From: Apium graveolens
Lineage: Eukaryota; Streptophyta; Magnoliopsida; Apiales; Apiaceae
Direction of reading: 5' to 3'
DNA length: 64,000 nucleotides
Assembly (NCBI RefSeq): GCF_009905375.1
Contig: NC_133650.1
Coordinates: 61,581,628 to 61,645,627, forward strand
The position numbers and the translations under genes are program-made. This document shows, piece after piece, positions 58,301-64,000 of the stretch (within the stretch, counting starts at the first letter, position 1; each line of letters opens with the position of its first letter). Under the pieces are notes generated by a model that worked only from the letters and a program-made list of their open reading frames with translations, had not been told where the DNA came from and did not search any database.

Positions 58301-59837
58301 CCGATAAATCATTTACAAGATGATGCTCACTTGCTTGGATTTTTGGCTTCTGCAAGAGAGTTAAAGATGGAGAATTTGGAAGTGATGTGTTTATCATGTC
58401 AATATCCAAAGAGTGTATGGGAGAATTTGGTGTTTCAGGTGCTTCAATTATTAGAGATTTTGGCTGTGACTCAACATTTATTGGAGCCACATCAACCTGA
58501 CTTTGAGAAGGTGCAGTGACTGTGTCTTTAGCACCAGTTTGCACAGTGTGTGAACCCTGTACATCCCCAAGGGTCTTTGATTTCTTCTTTTTAGTGTAAG
58601 TTTGGGGTGAGCTTGTGTCCCTTACCCTTTTGGCCTGTGCTATTGGCTGAGAGCTCTGTTCAATAGTCATATCCTTTTGGGAGGATGCAACTAGTAATGA
58701 GTTTATATCCTTATTAAGCACTACAGTTTATTGGGAAACTGCAGTGTGGCTAGGCTGGGAAACACTCACCTCTCCAACCTTATCCTTAGGGTTTCTTTGA
58801 TGTTCACCATGTCCCTCACCTTTCCTACCCACCTTCACACTCCCCTCTTTAGGTTTTGTGGATTTTACAACTGCCATCTTTTGAGAGATACCAGAGAGGG
58901 CTTTCTTTGTCTTTGTTTTTGAAATTTTGGGTTTGGTAGCTTGGGTAGGCAACTGTTGGGTCAATGACACAGTTGCCATAGCTACATTAGAATGCAAAGA
59001 AGTTTGTGAGGTTGGAAGAGTAGAGATAGTTGAAATTACCTCACTTACCTGAGGTGCCTTCATAACTGGAAAATAGAAGAGTGGCACCTCTTTGTGATGG
59101 TTTGCCCTGTTCAAATCTGCAATGATTCTCCTTTCTTGAACCCAACAATCTAATTTGTTGGTTGGATTCTCAAGCACAATATCCTCAGAGAGGTGGTTAG
59201 CAAGCATCAATATAAATCTAGCATAGTAAACATTTTTACCCGTCTTATTTAGCTCCCCTAACTTAAACCCCAACTCAAATATGACAAGATCACTAAAGTT
59301 AAAAAATTTATCAGTTACTAGCATGTAAAGCATGTTGAGCATAGAGATATTAACTGAATCAAAATTGCTAATTTTACCAGAAAATACCTTAGTAACTACA
59401 TCACACAGATAACTCCATTTCTTCCTAAGACCCAACCTCCTAATTTCACTTAATTTAGAAGTAGAGAGTGCATAGCCCATGGAATTAAGCATATTAATAA
59501 TGTCAGTGTCTGTGTGTGGAGAAGTTACAATATTATCAGGAATTTTGAAACATGCTTTAACAATATCACTATTAACACAAAATTCCTTACCTTTAATAGT
59601 GAAAGTGATAGTCTTATCAGTTGAGTTGTATGTTGCAGTCGTCCACATTTCTTCGACACCCTCACAGTAAATGGTGGGTGATTCCAGCATGGCATAGTTG
59701 AGTTTGCAGTTCTTCACAAAATCTATCATTTTGTGGAAGTCGCCAGACTGCTGAATACTTTTGTTCACTAGAGCCGTGAAGTTGTTTTTCTCATAGATAA
59801 ATCCAGTTTGAGACATGATCTTGACGACTGATGCCAT
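55314..59837 (-). pseudogene. Third (env-like) ORF of Sirevirus B, 1508 codons with three stops
   Basis: ATG 59837 (MASVVKIMSQTGF). One phase runs to 55314, interrupted only by TAA at 58730-58728, 57818-57816 and 56390-56388. N-terminal block: ITFTIKGKEFCVNSDIVKAC, SEIRRLGLRKKWSYLCDVVT and FSGKISNFDSVNISML, homologous to Sirevirus A 2969-3679. The middle is Ser/Thr/Pro-rich with the element word (HPSS, YPSD, YPSS), then come a long helical, coiled-coil-like region (about 57000-57700) and basic segments (KTKTRAVKKVKLSTLRSKSQ). The C-terminus (VFKYKGGKEIQWPLHRILQE) is like that of A. No signal peptide or clear membrane anchor. Molecular role unknown. Confidence 0.85.
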
Positions 59838-59950
59838 TATCAGAGAGTGAAAATTGCAGAGAGAGAGAGATGATAATTGCTTTTGAGAAAGAGAGAAGTT
59901 AGAGACGATGATTTGAGAATGATAAAAGAAAAGCAATGAAAATGAATTAT

Positions 59951-59962
59951 GTTTTTATACTA
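59951..59962 (-). promoter_or_regulatory. Candidate internal promoter of third ORF (Sirevirus B)
   Basis: TAGTATAAAAAC on the - strand, about 115 bp upstream of the ATG at 59837. The leader between them is CT-rich (CTCTCTCTCTCTGC near 59860). Confidence 0.55.
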
Positions 59963-60356
59963 TCTCAAAAATAACTGTCAAAAATAATAAAGTGAAATAA
60001 AGTAACCAATAAGAATTGCCCAAAATAGCCGTTTAAAAATAAACTGTAAAAATTCTATCAATTATCCATCATGTTATGCTTATAAACTGTAAGTATACTC
60101 GATGGATAATGTTTAGAGAATCAACGGCTAAGAATTAGACAATTCGATGGATGAGGATAAATCAGTTATCCGTCGAGACATAAAATATTCCAGAAAAATA
60201 ATTGATTTTATTAACAAATTGTATACCGACGGATGATCAAACTCGATGGATAATGATGTCGAGATGTAAATTTTGACTTAGCCAAAATTTCATGCAAGAC
60301 TAAAAAATCATTTAAATTTCTGGCTGCATTACAACTTGCAAATTATCTGTAAAGAT
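59963..60356 (-). other. Spacer between pol and third ORF (Sirevirus B)
   Basis: No coding. It carries about six copies of the element word (near 60062, 60098, 60139, 60168, 60227 and 60240) in both orientations. Confidence 0.7.
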
Positions 60357-61908
60357 TCAAGAGTAAATAGGCATACCTAACTCACTTACCAACCTTGAAA
60401 AGGTGGATTCATCCAGTGGCTTGGAAAATATATCTGCAAGCTGTTTTTCACTTGGAACAAAATGTAGTTCCACAGTACCATTCATTACATGTTTCCTTAT
60501 GAAGTGGTACTTGATGTCTATGTGCTTTGTTCTTGAATATTGTACTGGATTTTCAGTGATGACAATTGCACTTGTGTTATCACAGAAAATAGGAATCCTT
60601 TCCACTTGCAGACCATAGTCTAGCAATTGGTTTTTCATCCACAAAATCTGTGCACAGCAACTGCCAGCAGCAATATATTCAGCTTCAGCTATAGAAGTAG
60701 AAACTGAATTTTACTTTTTACTGAACCCGGACACAAGCTTGTTTCCTAGAAATTGACAGGTTCCTGTTGTACTTTTTTCTATCAATTCTGTAACCGACAT
60801 AATCTGCATCTGAATAACCAATTAGATCAAAACCAGAATCATTAGGGTACCAAATGCCAAGTTTTGGAGTTCCCTTGAGATATCTGAAAATTCTCTTAAT
60901 AGCTACTAAATGAGATTCACTAGGATCAGCATGAAATCTAGCACAAAGACATGTAGAAAACATTATATCTGGTCTACTAGTTGTTAAGTACAGAAGTGAG
61001 CCAACCATGCCCCTATAATTTGAAATATCCACAGACTTTTCAGTAGTGTTTAATTCAAGCTTAGTTGCAGTGGCCATGGGAGTTTTTGCAGATGTGCAAT
61101 CCATTAGATCAAACTTCTTTAAAAGATCATAAATGTAATTAGTTTGACTAATGAATATTCCATCACTAACTTGCTTAACTTGCAAACCAAAAAAGTAAGT
61201 TAGTTCTCCCATCATACTCATTTCATACTTACTTTGCATCAATTTGGCAAACTTTTTGCAAAGTTTCTCATCTGTAGAGCCGAAAATAATGTCATCTACA
61301 TAAATTTACACAAGTATGCTAGAGCCATTAACATTTCTAAAGAATAAAGTTTTATCTACAGTACCTCTAGTGAAGTGATTCTCTAAAAGAAACTTTGACA
61401 AAGTGTCATACCGGGCTCTAGGTGTTTGCTTAAGTCCATAAAGTGCTTTCAAAAGATAGTAGACATATTCTGGAAAATTTGGATCTTCAAAACCAGGAGG
61501 CTGACTGACATAGACTTCCTCCTCCAAATCTCCATTCAGAATGACACTTTTGACATCCATTTGATAGACCTTGAAATTGGCATGGGCTGCATAGGCTAAG
61601 AAGATTCTGATGGCTTCAAGTCTTGCAACAGGAGCAAATGTTTCATCAAAATATATTCCTTCTTGTTGAAAATAGCCCTTCGCAACCAATCTAGCTTTGT
61701 TCCTAACTACTATGCCATTTTCATCAATCTTTTTTCTGAATACCCATTTGGTGTCTATTCTGACTTTCAGCTTCTTTTGATGACCCGACAGATGGTGAAT
61801 TTTGAGTACCGACGGATGAAGCTGGTTGTCTCCTGACGGATAAAGCAGATTGTCTCCCAACGGATGAAGCATTTTGCAACTCGACAGATGTTGAATTTTG
61901 TGCTTCAT
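60357..61908 (-). pseudogene. Sirevirus B reverse transcriptase and RNase H
   Basis: [62 protein letters not shown], the YVDD box near 61285, MSMMGELTYFFGLQVKQ. RNase H: LIGYSDADYVGYRIDRK, WMKNQLLDYGL, FCDNTSAIVITENP, ADIFSKPLDESTFSRL, with the first catalytic Asp kept. Breaks: TAA at 61306-61308 just before YVDD, a one-base insertion near 60770 and TAA near 60715. The RT entry found in Sirevirus C (IIGDPEAGV... to WVQAM) is missing here, so an internal deletion lies near 61770. Confidence 0.92.
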
Positions 61909-62902
61909 TGGTAGTAGATTTTTCTAAATTATCCTTTGATACTATTTCTTGATCACTTTCATCATCACTAACCATCTCCATATTATCAAATTTGAGGCTC
62001 TCATGGTAATCTCCATCTTGTAGTCCTTCAATCTTTTTATCATCAAACACAAGATGTATTGGTTCCACAACAATGTTGGTTCTCAGATTGTAGACTCTGT
62101 ATGCTTTACCAACAGCATATCCAACAAAAATTCCTTCATCGGCTTTAGCATCAAAATTCCCATTCTGATCAGTTTGATTTCTCAAGATATAACATTTGCA
62201 GCCAAAGACATGAATAAAATTTAGAGTTGGCTTCTTTTTCTTGAACAATTGGTAGGGAGTCATGTATTTTACTTGATTAACCAGAGAAATATTCTGAGTG
62301 TAGCATGCAATATTTACAGCTTCAGCCCAGAAATATGTTGGTAACTTAGATTCTTCAAGCATTGTCCTTGCAGCTTCAATAAGTGATTTGTTCTTTCTTT
62401 CTACTACTCCATTTTGTTGTGGAGTTTTTGTTGCTGAAAACTCATGCAAAATCCCATTTTCTTCACAAAATTCTCTCATGACAGAATTCTTGAACTTAGT
62501 TCCATTGTCACTCCTGATTCTTCAAACTTTGAAATCAGGATGATTGTTGACTTGCCTTATGTGATTGATGATGATTTCACTAGCCTCATCTTTAGACTTA
62601 AGGAAATATGTCCAAGAGAACTTTGAGAAATCATCTACAATTACTAGGCAAAATCTTTTCCTTGAGATGTACAACACATTGATTGGTCTAAACAAATCCA
62701 TGTATAGCAGTTGCAAAGGTTCTTCAATTGTTGAATCAAGCTTCTTTTTGAATGATGCTTTAATTTGCTTTCCCTTTTGGCAAGCATCACAAAGTCCATC
62801 CTTAGCAAACTCCACTTGAGGAATGCCTCTAACCAGTTCTTTCTTTACAAGCTCATTCATGGCCTTGAAGTTTAGATGGGATAGTTTCTTGTGCCTAGCC
62901 AA
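61760..62902 (-). pseudogene. Sirevirus B integrase and linker
   Basis: HKKLSHLNFKAMNELVKKEL, CDACQKGKQIKASF, Asp in LLYMDLFRPI, Asp in RSDNGTKFKN, Glu in QQNGVVERKNKSLIEAARTM, then HVFGCKCYIL and GIFVGYAVGKAYRVYNLRT. One TGA at 62522-62524 is the only stop between the two large frames. The linker (61780-61900) encodes SSVGRQ-type repeats made by the element word. The frame breaks near 61770. Confidence 0.9.
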
Positions 62903-63315
62903 CTTTCATCTTGACTTGCTTTACTGAGAAGACAAGTAACAGATTCTGCATTTGATGAGTTGAAGTCAGCTAGGTACACATTTCCTTTTCTCACTCCAGT
63001 GAGAACCACTTTGTTTCTCCTCTTGTTTGTCACAACGCAGGCTTCTGAGTTGAAGGTCACTGAATTGCCTTTATCACAAAGTTGGTTGATACTCAACAAA
63101 TTATGCTTGAGACCATCCACTAAGGCAACCTCCTCAATGATGACATTATCTTTTGAAATCAAGCCATATCCCACAGTATAACCCTTGCTGTCATATCCAA
63201 AAGTAATACTTGGGCTAGCTCTCTTCTTGAACTCTGTGAGCAGGGTAGAATCACCAGTCATGTGTCTTGAACAACCAATATCCAAGTACCATAGATTCTT
63301 TCTCTTTCCCTGCAC
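62872..63315 (-). pseudogene. Sirevirus B protease
   Basis: YLDIGCSRHMTGDSTLLTEF: the catalytic Asp is present but the family DSG reads DIG. Then FGYDSKGYTVGYGLI, LVDGLKHNLLSINQLCDKGN and GNVYLADF. A short deletion at 62890-62900 shifts into the integrase zinc region. Confidence 0.88.
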
Positions 63316-63329
63316 ACATTAAAATTAAA

Positions 63330-64000
63330 TCAAGTTGATTTCGGTACCCAAGTTTCCTTGGGTCCTACCTTGTTAGCTTTCTTCTTCTGTTTCTTAGGTT
63401 TTATCTCATTTAACTTGGGGATATCATATTCATCCTTAGTCATTTGAGTTGGACCTTTAAAAACATTAATTAGAACATAATTATCATGCACATTTTGATT
63501 AACAGGAAATGGCATGCTATTAGTAAACATGTTATTCCAGTAGGGCATGCTAAATGGCATTTGAGGCATACTAAATGCAGCATAATAAGGATTAGGTGCA
63601 AATGGCATATTAGCAAATTGTGCATTCATATTCTATGTAGACATAGCATTCATAGGCATAGAAGGCATGGCATTCATGTTGGGAAAAGGAGGTGGCACAT
63701 ATATGGAAGTAGGCATGACAGTTTTGCAATTAACAGACAGATGATTTACACTACCACACTTAACATAGATTCTTCTTGGAGCATACTTATCAGGTGTGTA
63801 GTTGTTATGTTTGTTAATCCCTACTTTACCATTTCTATTGTTTTTCTTTTTAGCCTCTATTTTAACCTCAATCTTTTATAGTCTGTCATTCAATTGCTTG
63901 ATAGACAGATGACCAACATTCACTTTCTTCTCCTTTCTCACTTGACTAGATTCTCCTGAAATGAAGTTTTTGGAAACCGATCCATATTTTTCATTTAACT
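63330..64000 (-). pseudogene. Sirevirus B gag, C-terminal part
   Basis: Met/Pro/Asn-rich tail (MNAQFANMPFAPNPYY, FSMPQMPFSMPYWNNMF), basic end (KPKKQKKKANKVG). A zinc-knuckle-like site at about 63725-63766 reads YVKCGSVNHLSVNC, so the first Cys is Tyr. A TAG near 63633 and further stops occur. The N-terminal gag is beyond the window. Confidence 0.8.

Larger units (their letters stand above)
54094..64000 (-). mobile_element. Sirevirus B (Ty1/copia), 3' LTR back to gag
   Basis: On the - strand, from the right edge: gag, protease, integrase, RT/RNase H, spacer with promoter, third ORF, PPT and 3' LTR. The LTR starts exactly at 54094 in the pol of Sirevirus C, so B is younger than C. The 5' LTR is outside the window. 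The word CATCCGTCGRG (or its complement) recurs over 20 times in LTR, third ORF, spacer and pol linker. Confidence 0.93.

Overview
This window is plant nuclear DNA, from an AT-rich, repeat-dense, gene-poor part of a large genome. Evidence: initiator-Met tRNA primer sites (TGGTATCAGAGC), plant-only retroelement lineages (Sirevirus Copia, Athila Gypsy, chromovirus Gypsy), a CACTA DNA transposon, an L1-type LINE and TA-rich introns. A eudicot is likely. Apiaceae is my guess from the look of the Sireviruses, with low confidence. I see no ordinary host gene, rRNA, tRNA or CRISPR. Almost every base belongs to a nested transposon.

Layout. (1) 1-8282, + strand: 3' part of Sirevirus A. It holds the RT/RNase H tail, a small ORF, a long 'env-like' third ORF with an 836-bp tandem duplication and a candidate 372-bp intron, then a PPT and LTR. 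(2) 8283-28333, + strand: an Athila-type Gypsy element that starts inside gag. It carries protease, RT start, RNase H, integrase, a third ORF and a 3' LTR. It is split at 10471-22089 by a chromovirus with 3.6-kb LTRs arranged LTR-internal-LTR-leader. A deletion joins the second leader to Athila RNase H. (3) 28334-29000 and 44800-about 44870, - strand: one L1-type LINE RT. It is interrupted by a CACTA element (29001-44796, TSD TTC), which is itself interrupted by an LTR retrotransposon (30193-43246, TSD TTTTC) with near-identical 3.9-kb LTRs and a decayed interior. (4) About 44871-47751: unclassified Gypsy-type DNA with an 89-bp hairpin tandem array, a G-box/TATA promoter, a candidate 5'-UTR intron and a plant gypsy-type transposon ORF. 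(5) 47752-54093, + strand: Sirevirus C from 5' LTR to the end of RNase H. (6) 54094-64000, - strand: Sirevirus B, inserted exactly at the end of the pol gene of C. It shows its 3' LTR, PPT, a 1541-codon third ORF with only three stops, then pol and part of gag.

How it works together. None of the coding regions looks intact. Most premature stops are what C-to-T or G-to-A transitions at Gln, Arg or Trp codons would give, as expected of old methylated DNA. The most interesting patterns are regulatory. Each Sirevirus carries its own roughly 10-bp word scattered through LTR, spacer, pol linker and third ORF: CATCCGTCGRG in B, AAATCCTGATG in A, a relative of it in C. Third ORFs of both Copia and Gypsy elements sit behind their own TATA box and CT-rich leader, and may share a domain. 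Three elements carry tandem arrays of hairpin units, and in one the stems co-vary. A self-recognising third-ORF protein that binds the element's own dispersed word is my leading hypothesis. It is inference only.
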